A stretch of DNA of 64,000 nucleotides from Vibrio taketomensis (lineage in GTDB: Bacteria; Pseudomonadota; Gammaproteobacteria; Enterobacterales; Vibrionaceae): assembly GCF_009938165.1 (NCBI RefSeq), contig NZ_AP019649.1:2899884-2963883 (forward strand). Reading direction: 5' to 3'. Under the pieces are notes generated by a model, which was not told the DNA's origin, did not search any database, and saw nothing but the letters and a program-made list of their open reading frames with translations. Both the position numbers and the translations under genes were made by a program. Of the stretch, positions 19,413 through 31,867 are shown one piece after another (the stretch's first letter is position 1; the number at the start of each line of letters is the position of its first letter).

Positions 19413-20176
19413 TCATCGAGAAAAGAAGTTAAAGGACTAGAAGCTACGGCGTGCTTTGTTTGGCCGGCCAACCCAGCGATATAGGCTGAACGTCCCGCTT
19501 CCACCGCTTGTCTAAATGCGGTTGCCATCGCCACTGGATCTGGAGATGCTGCGATCGCGGTATTAACTAGAACGGCATCAGCGCCCATCTCCATCGCTCG
19601 TGCGGCATGCGAAGGTGCACCAATACCCGCATCAACCACAACTGGCACTCGGGCTTGATCAATGATGATTTCCAAAAAATCATGTGAAGCGATGCCTTTG
19701 TTTGAACCAATCGGTGCACCAAGCGGCATAACCGCTGCACAACCAACCTCTTCAAGACGTTTACATAAAACAGGGTCTGCATGGCAATAAGGCAAGACAA
19801 TAAATCCGTCTTTAACCAACTGCTCCGCCGCTTTTAAGGTTTCAATCGGATCTGGCATCAAATATTTTGGATCGGGATGAATTTCTAACTTTAACCAGTT
19901 CGTCGCTAGCGCTTCACGGGCTAAATGAGCAGCAAATATGGCATCTTGCGCATTTTTGGCTCCAGAGGTATTTGGCAACAGGTTTACCCCAGCCTCAATA
20001 AGTGGCAGTAAAATGTTGTCTTGTCGATCATTCACATCTACGCGTTTAAGTGCCATCGTCGCCAACTGCGAACCTGACGCTTGAATAGCATTCGCCATTA
20101 ACGTGCTATTGGCAAACTTACCGGTGCCAGTAAACAGACGGGATTGAAATACTTTGTCAGCAATTTTAAGCATCAT
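19409..20176 (-). CDS. thiG: Thiazole synthase ThiG
   Basis: Forms the thiazole phosphate moiety from deoxyxylulose 5-phosphate, ThiS-thiocarboxylate and dehydroglycine. It is a 255-aa TIM barrel with the Schiff-base lysine in TMALKRVDV (about residue 44) and the phosphate-binding [23 protein letters not shown] region. The start overlaps the thiS stop. The ThiS-ThiG-ThiH order matches the physical complex they form. Confidence 0.96.
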   Translation of the reverse strand: MMLKIADKVFQSRLFTGTGKFANSTLMANAIQASGSQLATMALKRVDVNDRQDNILLPLIEAGVNLLPNTSGAKNAQDAIFAAHLAREALATNWLKLEIHPDPKYLMPDPIETLKAAEQLVKDGFIVLPYCHADPVLCKRLEEVGCAAVMPLGAPIGSNKGIASHDFLEIIIDQARVPVVVDAGIGAPSHAARAMEMGADAVLVNTAIAASPDPVAMATAFRQAVEAGRSAYIAGLAGQTKHAVASSPLTSFLDE

Positions 20177-20385
20177 TAGCCTCCTGCAATTGCTTGAAAT
20201 AATGAAATAGCATCACCAGCCGCCAATACGGTGCTTTGCCACTCGCTTTTGGGAATTACTTGATTGTTTATCGCAAATACACAGCCTTGGTGAGGCAATT
20301 CAAACTGACAAATGATTTGTTGTAGGTTGATATTCGCATCGACAACATGCGCTGTACGATTAATAATTATTTCAATCGATGGCAT
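20176..20385 (-). CDS. thiS: Sulphur carrier protein ThiS
   Basis: 69-aa ubiquitin-fold sulphur carrier ending in the required Gly-Gly (FQAIAGG), which ThiF adenylates and which then becomes a thiocarboxylate. It overlaps the 3' end of thiF and the start of thiG. Confidence 0.95.
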   Translation of the reverse strand: MPSIEIIINRTAHVVDANINLQQIICQFELPHQGCVFAINNQVIPKSEWQSTVLAAGDAISLFQAIAGG

Positions 20386-21184
20386 CGTTTACCTCTTCTA
20401 CTTCTGATACTTCAAACGAGACTGCGCTAACACCACACACGGAACACTGGCTATCTTTATGAATCGATAACTGTTGCCACAGCATGCTCTTGCCATCGAA
20501 TATATGAAGTTGGTTAGAGGAAACCATAAACCTGCCGGTTGCTAACTTTTGAATCACAGCTAGCGCTTGGTAATTTCCTAAAATACCCACAACCGGCCCC
20601 ACGATTCCTGATTGACTGCAAGATTGAGGATTAACAATCTCATCGAATGGATAAAGACAGCGATAACAGGCATCATTTGAACCAAAGTCATAAACTGAAA
20701 ACTGTCCATTCCACCCTATCGCGGCGCCAGAAACTAACGGCGTTTTTTGTTGAAAACAGGCCTGATTGATCTGCTGACGCGTTGCCATGTTGTCACAACA
20801 ATCCAGCACAACATCAGCCATCATGATCTCCAAATTTAGCTGAACCTCGGTCAAACGCTTAGCTACCGTTCTCACCGACACGTCTGGATTTAATTGTTTA
20901 AGTTGTTGGCTCATTGCCTCAACTTTGTGTTGCCCAACATTTTCTTGTCGATAAACGACTTGTCTCTGTAAATTACTCACATCGACGCAGTCATCATCAA
21001 CAATAACCAATCTACCGACGCCAGCAGCCGACAAATACAGACTTGCAGCACTACCTAAACCACCACAACCAATGATGAGAACCTTAGAATCCATAATCCG
21101 CTGCTGGCCCTGTTCATTAATTTCGGGTAAACAAATCTGCCGTTGATAGCGAATAAATTGCTGATCATTAAGCATGACGAACAC
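20372..21184 (-). CDS. thiF: ThiS adenylyltransferase ThiF
   Basis: E1-like enzyme that activates the ThiS C-terminus. The 270-aa protein has the nucleotide-binding [19 protein letters not shown], then [17 protein letters not shown], and C-terminal zinc cysteines (CYRCLYP and CSVCG). The start overlaps the end of thiE by 17 bases; an internal ATG three codons later is also possible. Confidence 0.94.
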   Translation of the reverse strand: MFVMLNDQQFIRYQRQICLPEINEQGQQRIMDSKVLIIGCGGLGSAASLYLSAAGVGRLVIVDDDCVDVSNLQRQVVYRQENVGQHKVEAMSQQLKQLNPDVSVRTVAKRLTEVQLNLEIMMADVVLDCCDNMATRQQINQACFQQKTPLVSGAAIGWNGQFSVYDFGSNDACYRCLYPFDEIVNPQSCSQSGIVGPVVGILGNYQALAVIQKLATGRFMVSSNQLHIFDGKSMLWQQLSIHKDSQCSVCGVSAVSFEVSEVEEVNDAID

Positions 21185-22402
21185 CTCGTTGGTTAACCGC
21201 CATTATTCGTCGGAACTGGTCGATGACTTGTTGGGGTGACTCTGACAACGTAATGGCTCGCACGACCGCTAAGCTCGATACACCGCAATGCCAAACTTGA
21301 GCAGCGTTACTCAAATCAATGCCACCAATAGCAACCGTTGGATAGCCTTGGGTTTTGGTACCTATTGAATTAGGTATAGAGGATATTAACTGCTGGTAAA
21401 GCGCTAACCTCACTAGTCCTTGCGGGTTAGATGGCATTTGTTTAGTTGTGGTAGGAAAAACATGACCAAGTGCGATATAGCTTGGTTTGAGTTGAGCGAT
21501 CCTCAACAGTTCATAATAGCCGTGCGTAGAAAGTCCTAAGGAAATACCAGCTTGCTGTAATTGCTCAATATTAGATTCTTCGAGATCTTCTTGGCCTAAG
21601 TGAACACCAAAGGCTTTATGCTCGAGTGCTAATTGCCAGTAATCGTTGATAAAGACTTGCGCATCGAATTCACGACCTAGCGCTATCGCTTGAATGATTT
21701 GTTGCTCAAGAGTTTCAGTTGCTGGTTCCTTAATTCGCAACTGAATAGTCTTAATGCCCATCTTGAGTAAGCGTTCGACCCACTCAACACTATCGACCAC
21801 AGGATAGAGACCTAAACTCCCTTCAGATAACTGATGAAAAGCAGTTGGGGTTTCACACTGACGCCACCCAACTGAGATACCCAAAGCCTCATGATGCAAT
21901 ACAGGAGTCGGAAAATCACAATACTTACTAGGCCATGTTTCACGTGGAACATTGTTTTTTGCTCGAGCAACCGTCAACGCATCTTCAAGTGGAAAATCAA
22001 GAGCAAGCAGCACCAATAGCCAAGCAAGATGCTGCTTAGTTTCTCTCACGTTTGTGTTTGAGCGTAAGGCTCTTACTTCTCCACTGAGTGGATGTACCCA
22101 AATATCTAACGTCTGATTATTATCACGAACGTCAATTAGGATATGATGCTCTGCAACAAAAAGAGAATTACAGGGATGCTGATACTGAACATAGAAATCG
22201 CATTCATTCGAGTCGATTTGCCACAGATCGCTACCAATCCTATGGCAAAAAGTATTCGTCACAACCTGGCAATCATTACTATAACTTTCGACAACAGCGA
22301 CGTATTGGGTATCAAAGTTTTGGTTATTTGCTGCAGATAACGCAAGTTGAACTTGCGCTATTAACTCCGACTGCTCTTTAGGGATACGTATTTCCACCAT
22401 CA

Positions 22403-22403
<1 letters not shown>
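21168..22403 (-). CDS. thiE: Thiamine-phosphate synthase ThiE with long N-terminal extension
   Basis: Joins the pyrimidine and thiazole phosphates to thiamine phosphate. The C-terminal 200 residues are a normal ThiE TIM barrel ([36 protein letters not shown] in two parts, [21 protein letters not shown]). The N-terminal 190-200 residues are extra compared with E. coli ThiE (211 aa). One stretch ([20 protein letters not shown]) resembles the C-terminal helices of ThiD kinases, but the ThiD GTGC catalytic motif is absent, so this may be a degenerate ThiD domain. The start overlaps the thiC stop (TAATG). Confidence 0.92.
21936..21951. promoter_or_regulatory. parS: parS site (one mismatch)
   Basis: TGTTTCACGTGGAACA differs from the parS palindrome at one base. 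It lies within thiE and is the third of three sites in 7 kb. Confidence 0.85.
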
Positions 22404-24355
<1,952 letters not shown>

Positions 24356-24489
24356 TCATTTATTAAAAACGTTTGGGATAAAAATGCTTGACGGAACGAT
24401 ATGACAGAAGAGTTCGAATAAAGGTTGTAATAACCTAATACGACATCGATATGTAGACTAACAGACAGAAATAGAGTTATTTCTGGTAG

Positions 24490-24583
24490 TGAATCTTCTC
24501 CTGTTCCCTTCGCAGATATTAGTCTGATCAGGTTCAACGGATCCCGAATTAACGGTCTCAGCCAAAAGGCACTCCGACAAGTG
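24490..24583 (-). promoter_or_regulatory. TPP (THI-element) riboswitch
   Basis: On the minus strand, GTCGGAGTGCC (24568-24578) is followed by GGCTGAGACC and, further on, by CCGTTGAACCTGATC and GCGAAGGGAACAGGAG. These are the conserved blocks of a THI-box aptamer in the right order. It lies upstream of thiC and predicts repression of thiCEFSGH by thiamine pyrophosphate. Confidence 0.95.
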
Positions 24584-24640
24584 AAGAAATTATAAGCAAA
24601 ATTTGGCGCTAAACAAAGCGGGCCACATCCAATTTCCGAC

Positions 24641-25030
24641 CTAAATATTGGCTTTCATCAGTAATTGGAAACCCAACCATGCGGCTGAAATACTTAACAC
24701 CACATTTAAAATAACGTTCAGACCCATCTTTAAGAACGCGCCTTGTTGCATCAATAACACGTTATCCATAGAGAATGTAGAAAATGTGGTTAAGGCTCCA
24801 AGAAAGCCTAAACCAATGATCTGGCGCCAAGGCTCAATCGACATAATCTCACTTTCAAACGCGGCGATTAGTAGACCCATAATAAAAGAGCCAACGACAT
24901 TCACCGTTAAAGTACCGTAGGGAAAACCTCGGCCCAAAAGCATAACGCACAGTTCAGAGACTAAATAGCGAGAACAAGCACCAAATGCGCCTCCCAAAGC
25001 TATGTAACCCAAAATGGAAAGTTGTCCCAT
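24641..25030 (-). CDS. crcB: Fluoride channel CrcB/Fluc
   Basis: Exports fluoride as a dual-topology dimer. The 129-aa protein has four hydrophobic helices and the family motif GFLGALTTFSTFS (about residue 73), plus GTLTVNVVGSFIMG earlier. A strong AGGGGGA ribosome site precedes ATG 25030. I do not see a fluoride riboswitch upstream. It is the last core gene before the tRNA-Trp element. Confidence 0.94.
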   Translation of the reverse strand: MGQLSILGYIALGGAFGACSRYLVSELCVMLLGRGFPYGTLTVNVVGSFIMGLLIAAFESEIMSIEPWRQIIGLGFLGALTTFSTFSMDNVLLMQQGAFLKMGLNVILNVVLSISAAWLGFQLLMKANI

Positions 25031-25505
25031 AAATCCCCCTCGACAATTTGGCTATATTGTAGTCATAACTCAGAGAAATTCGAGAGTTCTAAACTGATAT
25101 TACCTTAGTAATTTGTTTGAGATTTTAAAAGTTACGGATGTCACTTTAACCGTAGTTTTTAGATACACGCTGCGTAATGGCTACCAAAGAAGAGCAAAAG
25201 AGAATAGACGGTAGAATTTAGAACCAAAAGGATTAGTTGAAATATAGAATAACAGAAAAGGTTAAAACTTATTCCCCAAAGAGAGACACCTTAGATATCG
25301 AACGTTCTAATTTCGTTTCTGCCAGAAACGAAAAAGGCTCCAGCATTTCTTCGGGGACGTCTAGTCTAGAGCTTAAATATGGCAGGGGTGAACTGGGCTG
25401 GCACTTCAGAGATTCGACCGGGCTTGCGCACAGGCTCCCAACACTTACTTTGCAAAAGCAACAGATGTAAAAAAGCCCCAGCATTACTGCTGAGGCTTTA
25501 GAAGA
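25031..25505. other. Intergenic region between crcB and attR, with hairpins and an older tRNA-end relic
   Basis: No convincing gene is seen in these 475 bases. An in-frame stretch at 25237-25470 on the plus strand runs through tRNA-derived sequence and is unlikely to be coding. The region contains a perfect hairpin TTTCGTTTCT-GCC-AGAAACGAAA (25311-25333), a disrupted copy of the tRNA-Trp 3' end (25380-25444), and a minus-strand hairpin, CCCCAGCA-TTACTGCTGAGG (25478-25498), that was probably the original tRNA terminator. Confidence 0.6.
25380..25444 (-). repeat. Disrupted relic of the tRNA-Trp 3' end
   Basis: Three blocks of the tRNA-Trp 3' half occur in order: TGGCAGGGGTG (25380-25390), AGAGATTCGA (25408-25417) and CTCCCAACAC (25435-25444). 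They are separated by two unrelated 17-base segments. Upstream sequence (AAAAAGGCTCCAGCATT) also resembles the hairpin before the attR copy. It looks like the scar of an older insertion at this tRNA. Confidence 0.55.
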
Positions 25506-25553
25506 TGGCAGGGGTGGAGAGATTCGAACTCCCAACACGCGGATTTGGAATCC
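25506..25553 (-). repeat. attR: 48-bp duplicate of the tRNA-Trp 3' half
   Basis: It matches tRNA-Trp from the anticodon stem to the CCA end, with a full seven-base 3' acceptor strand (CACCCCT then GCCA on the minus strand). Homology stops at 25553 just past the anticodon. The partner copy is at 36478-36524 inside the complete tRNA. This is the element-distal boundary; the 3' half here is the ancestral chromosomal one. Confidence 0.9.
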
Positions 25554-25977
25554 ATGGGTTACGCTCTATAAAGATATAACCGAATACAACCCTTGGTTAT
25601 GTTGGCTTGTACCGTATGGAGATTTCGCAAGCTAATGTACAGCAATGTGGTCACCACTGAATTTCATCGACAAGTCGTATCGAGAATCACTGACCAACTT
25701 GCACCACGTCTAAGTTCGGGGCTAAATTTCCGACTATGTATGTAGCAATGGATACATTGCGGCAATTCCACTAACGATTAGCAAAACCATCCCACCGAGA
25801 ATCTTCCAACACATTCAGCAGACAATGACACTCTTGTAATCACTCATAGTCGTCGCGCTGCAATCCTATCATTATCAGGGTTTGAAATTTAGTGAAAAAT
25901 AGTGAAGTGAAGCGCAACAAATAAAAATTAATCAATTGAAAAACATAGCCTTAGATGATTGAATCAAATTATTAATT
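25554..25977. other. Element end without recognisable genes
   Basis: 424 bases just inside attR. I see no ORF with coding character, no RNA gene and no clear terminator. Such terminal stretches often hold integrase and excisionase arm sites, but I cannot point to specific ones. Confidence 0.4.
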
Positions 25978-26638
25978 ATGCGTGGTATGGCTATGGCTGG
26001 AAACTTTCAAGATGATGTTCGAGAAGAAGCGATGCGAAATCTTTTCGGCTTATATAAAGATGAAAACGAGGGACGATCGGGTGTTGACGCCTATTTAGAC
26101 ATTCATGGTTATCAAATCGCCTTTGAGCTTAAAACAACATCCAAAGGGTCTGTAACGACAGTAAGAGACTTTGGTCCTGACCATATAGAAAAGTGGAGAA
26201 CCAAACATTGGTTAATTGGATTTTTCATTAATGGAACAGAATATTATGTCTATGCATCTCCAGAGATGATGAGGCCATGGATACAAGAAAAATCTGAATA
26301 CATCTCCCTGACTTCAGAATGTCGGAGATAGCTTCGTCACGTCTAACTTTAGAGGATATGTATAACATCCTTGGACAAAAACCATGTATACATATCAAGA
26401 CGCAAAGAAGTTACAAAAATGCAATTGAAAAGCATGAGTACATTTCATTGCAGGACATTCGAATGGATACTCGCCTCAACGTATGCTAGAAATTTTGCAG
26501 TCTCGTTGCGAGTACCTAGTTAAACGAGGAAGTACATTAAACAATCCTCACATCCCTTTTACATATTTTGAAAGTTTTCCAAAAATAACAGCCAATCATG
26601 CTCAAGCACTTAGAGAAATGGTTCGATCTGCTATGTAG
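25978..26638 (+). pseudogene. Probable type II restriction endonuclease (two frameshifts as read)
   Basis: The first frame (25978-26331) encodes a PD-(D/E)xK-like core: GVDAYLDIHGYQIAFELKTT gives D...ExK spacing, followed by VRDFGPDHIEKWR. The frame moves at AA 26318-26319 into MSEIASSRLTLEDMYNILG and again at GG 26465-26466 into GYSPQRMLEILQSRCEYL, ending at TAG 26638. One extra base in each homopolymer gives a single protein of about 220 aa. It is convergent with a C5-cytosine methyltransferase, as expected for a type II R-M pair. The recognition site is unknown. Confidence 0.7.
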
Positions 26639-26693
26639 TATCTAACTTGAAGTCAGATTGACTAAATCTGGCTCCATATTAAGATCTAATACT

Positions 26694-28020
26694 TCAATGC
26701 TTCTGCAACATTTTTGCAACTTGATAAGCTACAGGTGGAGCAACAGAGTTACCGATTTGACCTAATACTTGATAAACCGCTCCAGCGAACTCCCATTTTC
26801 AGGAAATCCTTGAATAATCCCTACATCTTGAACACTTAACCTAAAATGGTCATCTTTCGCAGGAAAGCTAGATGCCTTTTCCGGCTAGCCTGAATACCAT
26901 TGGGCCAAATTTCCATATTGCCCCAAGTTTTTGACCTGCAGCGCTATTAAGTATAGATGTCGTATTTTTTCCCCGTAAACCCACTTCTTAATGTTGGAGA
27001 AAACCATCAGCACCTATATCTTTTAACCGAGAGCTTGTCTAACCCCATTGTTTCAGGTAAATCGTCAAATGGGATTACTCGATTCTTAGTATCAAAAGTA
27101 TGCTTATTGTGGGTTGGTGTTGGAATTTGAAAGCGCTGAAAGCACTGTTCATCTCTAAAACCTACGAAAACACTCGTCTTCGCACTTGAGGAACGCCAAA
27201 ATCAGAGGCGTGCATCTCAAATCTTATGATGTGATAATCACTCAATGGTTCATAAATATACTTTTGCACAAATCCATCAAACTTAGGATTCAAGAGCCCT
27301 AACACATTTTCTGCTACGAAAGCTCTCGGTTTGATCGTATTTACAGCACGATTAAACTCTCCCACATGTTCCTTTCATCATCTTCTCCTTTTGAGACCCA
27401 GCAACTGAAAATGGTTGACATGGTGGACCACCTTGAATTATGTCTACCATCCCTTTGTAACGTTCCCAAGCAGTTTTGATACATCACCTTCATCTGGACC
27501 AGCATAGACATTCCACTCAGGTCTATTACGCTGAAGAGTATCTTTGCAAATAGGAATAAGTTCGTACGATGCAACATGCTCGAAACCAGCAAGGTCAAAA
27601 CCTAAGTCCAATCCACCACCACCAGAGAAAAGGCTCAAGCTACGAAGACCATTTGATTCTAGCCTCGGCATCAAGGCTTCTAAATTTAAGAGTGGTTGAT
27701 TGATTGAGTGAACAGACTTTGACTTCCTTCATCTGCTGCCAAGCGAGCAAGCCTTGATTGTTGAGAGATTCTACGGTACTCATCTCTTTTTTCTTCAGTT
27801 AAATCATACTCTTTTGGGATATATTTTTATATACAGATGAGCTGCCAGCCAATGTAAACCTCTTAAAAGTCAAAGAATCAATTTCTCGTATTTTACCAAC
27901 TCTCGACCTTAAAATCAGTGTTTTTCATATTGAATCAGTTTATCAATTAAGCTTTTGTTTTTGGCTATTTCACTAGTACTGCTACATCTAAAAACATCAT
28001 CTTCTAAACTAAGTGATTTA
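26694..28020 (-). pseudogene. C5-cytosine DNA methyltransferase (frameshifted as read)
   Basis: Modification partner of the adjacent nuclease. Conserved motifs occur in order on the minus strand in different frames: motif I SLFSGGGGLDLGF (about 27620), motif IV GGPPCQPFS with the catalytic Cys (about 27410), motif VI AFVAENVLGL, motif VIII QVRRRVF (about 27170) and motif X GQIGNSVAPPVAYQ (about 26740). An N-terminal extension of roughly 100 residues (EEKRDEYRRISQQSRLARLA) precedes motif I. At least five frame changes are needed, several fixed by adding one A to an A-run. The start codon upstream of 28000 is not clear. Confidence 0.85.
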
Positions 28021-28027
28021 ATGATAG

Positions 28028-28061
28028 CTAAAAGCCTGCCCCTTACGGAATCAGGCTTTCA
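28028..28061 (-). terminator. Terminator downstream of the DNA polymerase gene
   Basis: On the minus strand, AAAGCCTG...CAGGCTTTT forms a stem with a 13-base loop and a short T-run, 16 bases after the polymerase stop. It separates it from the methyltransferase. Confidence 0.72.
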
Positions 28062-28076
28062 TTCGTTTACCGCATA

Positions 28077-30962
28077 CTAAGCAACAAGTTTTTCAGTGCA
28101 TTTCATTTTGTAGTCTTCCAGCATCAACACTGCTTCATCAACTTCGTCAGGGTGAAACACCAATGTCAAATCTACAGTCGGATACTTGCGAACAAACCAA
28201 GATAATAGTGACAACATACGAGTCGTAATCGGTAACGCTGATTCAAGCAATTTACGTCCCTTGCTGTTCGCCAGATCTTGCTTGGCGATACTCTCGATAC
28301 CATCTGCATCAAACATCGCAACCAACTTGTCATAGTGACCTCGTGGGCACGTTGCGGTACAGCGGGTAAGCCCCAACCACCTTGAGTGATTGCACGTAAC
28401 ATCTGCACCTTAAAATGCCCTCTGAGCCATCTTCTAAGTACTTAACACCTGTGCCCTTGAGGTAGCGACGAACCTTGTAGAAGTCCATCCAGTTATCCCA
28501 ATCATCCATTCCCTTTAAACAGTTATTTACACGCCATTCGTCGAAGTAAGTGCGAGCGTCTAAACCCTCATCAACGGTATTCCATGGAACAGTATCGAAC
28601 GATAGATGCTCTACCACTTCACCGCTAACAGGGTGACGAACTTTCACTATACGTGGGTTTATAGGACAACGCTTAAAGTCCCATTCAAGATTCAGCGTTT
28701 GCTCGGTGTGGATGCTAACCAAGTCCATTTCCTTTAACCACATATCACGAGCTGAAGCCAAATGACTACGTTCAATCTTCTGTTTCGGATAGCGGTCTAA
28801 GAACAACTCAACCATCCAAGCATTTTCGTTAACGCCTTTCGGTGGTTTAACCCTGCCTTAGCACATACTGGCTTGGTATTACCCAATTCAGTAGTTAATT
28901 GCCCACGCGTTTTCATCGAGATAATCTGCTTCGCATGGTGCTTGAGTTGCATCATGTCTTCACCGCTAACCTCTTTACAGATACGTTGGAACCGTTTTGC
29001 TAATGGACCATCTAGACAGGTCTCCAATTGCTCAGACGTGGCATTGGTAAGAAATCCGTCTGTCGTTGCACTGACAATTTGCACATCATTATCCATCGTT
29101 AGCTTGCGGATAATTTCCATCATTGTGGCACGAACAAAGCCCGCAGCATGAGCAGCATAATGCGCATTGGTCACTGGCGAATATGGGATCTTACTGCTTA
29201 ACCCTGATGAGACATCGAAACCAGATTTTCCCGAAGTCCCAGCCCAACCTTTCCGTAAAGGGTATTCCCAATCAACTTCCAAAGCTGGTCATACAGCTCA
29301 TTACCCTCTTTTTATACTTAGAACGTTGCTTACGAATGATCTTAGTAAACGCCTTGAACTGAGATACCGAACCCTGTTTCCACGGAATCACCTGACCGTG
29401 AAGAATCTCAATTTCTACACCTGCATCATAAGCCAGTTGCAACTCTGGTGCTGTCACATACGTTGCCCCTCTAAAGGGTAATAGATACCACGCAAGTCTG
29501 TACGACAAGGTAATAGCCCCACTTTGTACCCTCTGGATGCTTGAAACGTACATAAGCAAAGCCCATGGTGTGACCGAGATAATCTTCAATGTTCTTCGAC
29601 TCAAATGAGTTTAGATAGTCAGCTTCGAGAATATCGACCAATGCCGTCGTGTAAGCACCCGATAAGTCGTAATCGTTATAATCACCTTGCTCTGTTACCC
29701 CAAAGTACGCTCCGAAGTTCGCTCCACCATAGAAACAGTTCATAGCTAGTGCGTCGGTATACTCACGGCTCACTGTCTTAGCTATCTTGACAGATTTACG
29801 TATCCCATTACTCTTAGCGTGGTAATACTCACCCTTACGTTTCTCGTACCCTAAGAACTCGTGCATCTCATTCACACCACCGCACGTATGCTTGAACAAC
29901 GACACAGTAAAGTTTCCATGTGTCGAGGGTAACTGCTTCAGCTCTAGCCCCGTATCTTCACGCATATCGACCAATGCAAACCTCTGCATTTGTAAGCCAT
30001 ACTTCAAGGCAATTTCCGCATCACGAACGGCATAGCGATCAAACAAGCTCTGATCTTCACAATACAAGTCATCCATACGAGAGATCATACCGTCAGCCAA
30101 TGTCATCTTAGGAATGCCCACTAGCTCACCGATGTCATCAAGCGAGGCTTTACTGCTTAACAACAATGTGTCGATGAAGCGCACCTTGGTTTCAAAGGTA
30201 TTGTTCGAACCTGTATAGAACTTGGTGTTTTCAGTCTTGTACTTACTGCGACCAATAGATGCTAAGTCAATGCCATAAGAACCACGCCCCGAAGTGATCG
30301 AGCCTTGTACCGCAGTGAAAGAATTCTTATGGTTTTACTCTTCGCACCGATATTCCAGAACTCTTCAAATGAGGCAATGTCAGCACGTAAAAGTGAGCAT
30401 AAATAAAGGTATGCTCAGGCCACTCGTCGATAAATCCACGAGCCTTAGCTTTAATTAGCAACTCCTGAATGAACTTGTCGAAATTGACCTTGTAACCCTT
30501 AGTGCTGTTAGCTAGTTGTTTGCGCTTTAGCATTTCCTCATCTTTCGATAGACCTTGATCACGGCACTCTTTAATCAACTTAGCCATCTCCGTGTGCTTC
30601 ACACCTTTAAAAGACTTGTCACCGACCTGAACACAATACGAATAACAGAGAATGTCATTTTTCTCCGTCTCAGGGTTAAAGACCCACTCAGAATCAATCG
30701 CGATATGTACTGCTTTACCTTTTCCACGCATCGCAGCCCATGGTGCAGAACGTAGTCCCTCGAAATAGCGTTTCACCTGTTCATCAACGGTTTTCTTCGC
30801 TTCCTCACGAGTACGCAACTCTTGCTGAAACTTGGCGATTTGATCATCCAGTATGTAGGAACGATTGTTAGAGAATGTGTCTACTAGGAAATCTTCAACT
30901 TCACGGTCTGTCTGACGCATAAGTTGATAGTTGTTCTTAGCTTCTTGCTCGAAAATGTTCAT
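28077..30962 (-). pseudogene. Primer-independent family-B DNA polymerase (piPolB), frameshifted as read
   Basis: The hallmark replicase of pipolins. Across several frames the motifs run in order. Exonuclease: IAIDSEW (Exo I, about 30680), AHFLRADIASFEEF (Exo II, about 30385 after repair) and YAVRDAEIALKYG (Exo III). Polymerase: DYDLSGAYTTAL (motif A, about 29670), KLIGNTLYGK (motif B, about 29270) and TTDGFLT (motif C, about 29060). These are followed by MKTRGQL, which fits the KTRG signature I recall for piPolBs. About ten one-base additions to homopolymers (for example AAAA at 30389-30392 on the plus strand) rebuild one ORF of about 965 aa. No terminal-protein gene is seen, which suits a primer-independent enzyme. 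An ordinary protein-primed PolB is the alternative. Confidence 0.85.
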
Positions 30963-31103
30963 CTTTAATTACCCATTAGCTCGGTATAACAAAGATTGGT
31001 ATTAAAGAGGTGCTCTATGGAGACAATTTTGGAAAAAGACTTGCATGAAATGGTGCGCCCGAAGGCAGTGGTTTGCTAGACCGTATTAAATCGATGTTCA
31101 CTC

Positions 31104-31391
31104 TTACTTGTTGATGTACTTAAACGCATCCTCGGCGACTTCTATCACTTGCTTGTAGCTCCAGTTCGTCTTGCGCTTACCATCTTTCCAAAAGTGGTTT
31201 TAAGGCGGTGAGCAATACTGTTCTTTAGGTACTGACGATCACCTAACTCGTAGTCAGCTTCATCAATCACCTTCCAGTGAAACCAATAAAACGATCAGCA
31301 TCACCGTTATAACGAACAGGCTGTGCATTGAAGACAGCATCTTTGATGTCAATTTTAGCTTGTTAAGATTTACTTGTAGTTCTGTGTTCAT
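31104..31391 (-). pseudogene. Small element protein of about 96 aa, unknown (three frameshifts as read)
   Basis: Starts at ATG 31391 with GAGG upstream. Joined across three homopolymers (one is AAAA at 31190-31193, plus strand), it reads MNTELQVNLNKLKIDIKDAV...FNAQPVRYNGDADRF...RVIDEADYELGDRQYLKN...KTTFWKDGKRKTNWSYKQ...VAEDAFKYINK. It is basic at the C-terminus, with no cysteines and no membrane helix. It lies directly upstream of piPolB in the same direction, so it may be co-transcribed. No family recognised. Confidence 0.55.
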
Positions 31392-31408
31392 AATATTTAC
31401 CTCGGTTG

Positions 31409-31867
31409 TTAATTAAAAATACCAGCCAGATCAGGCTGAATAAATTTGCCACTTTCGTAGTTTCTAGTACAGCGTGCAAATTGCTCACTGCTAAATCACG
31501 CTTCTCAGCGGTAGAAATGGCAAGGAATGCTAGTATCGCATCACCCTCACCCCGAATGATTAATCCCTTGTATTCAGGACCACTACTGTTTTCAATAACC
31601 TCTATCGCAGAACAACGAACATAGTTACCATTGCCAAAGTTTAAAATGGGTTTGTTTTCGATGATTCGATGATCTTACTCGTGCAATCATCGGCATCCCC
31701 CCGTTTTACCCTGCTTATCCGCATTTAGTTCCGTGTAACTGATCGCCCTACCTTTTTATCTAACAAGATAAAGAGCTGACCCAAACGAATCACACTGACG
31801 ATACGGTTAGGATCGATAAGGTTTTATCAAGCGTCTCGATAAGACCACGTTGATTTTTCTTTGCCAT
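31409..31867 (-). pseudogene. Element protein of about 155 aa, unknown (several frameshifts as read)
   Basis: Strong ribosome site GGAGG seven bases before ATG 31867 (MAKKNQRGLIETLDKTLS). After frame corrections it continues as DPNRIVSVIRLGQLFILLDK, SYTELNADKQGKTG, NFGNGNYVRCSAIEVIENSS, GLIIRGEGDAILAFLAIST and ends YESGKFIQPDLAGIFN. It looks globular, with no signal or membrane segment. It sits upstream of the 96-aa protein and piPolB in the same direction. Not recognised. Confidence 0.55.

Noticed and set aside
25031-25100. Fluoride riboswitch upstream of crcB
   Set aside because: The conserved aptamer blocks are not present in the leader.
25237-25470. Plus-strand reading frame of 77 codons before attR
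   Set aside because: It passes through the tRNA-derived repeat and a hairpin, has no good ribosome site and no protein-like composition.
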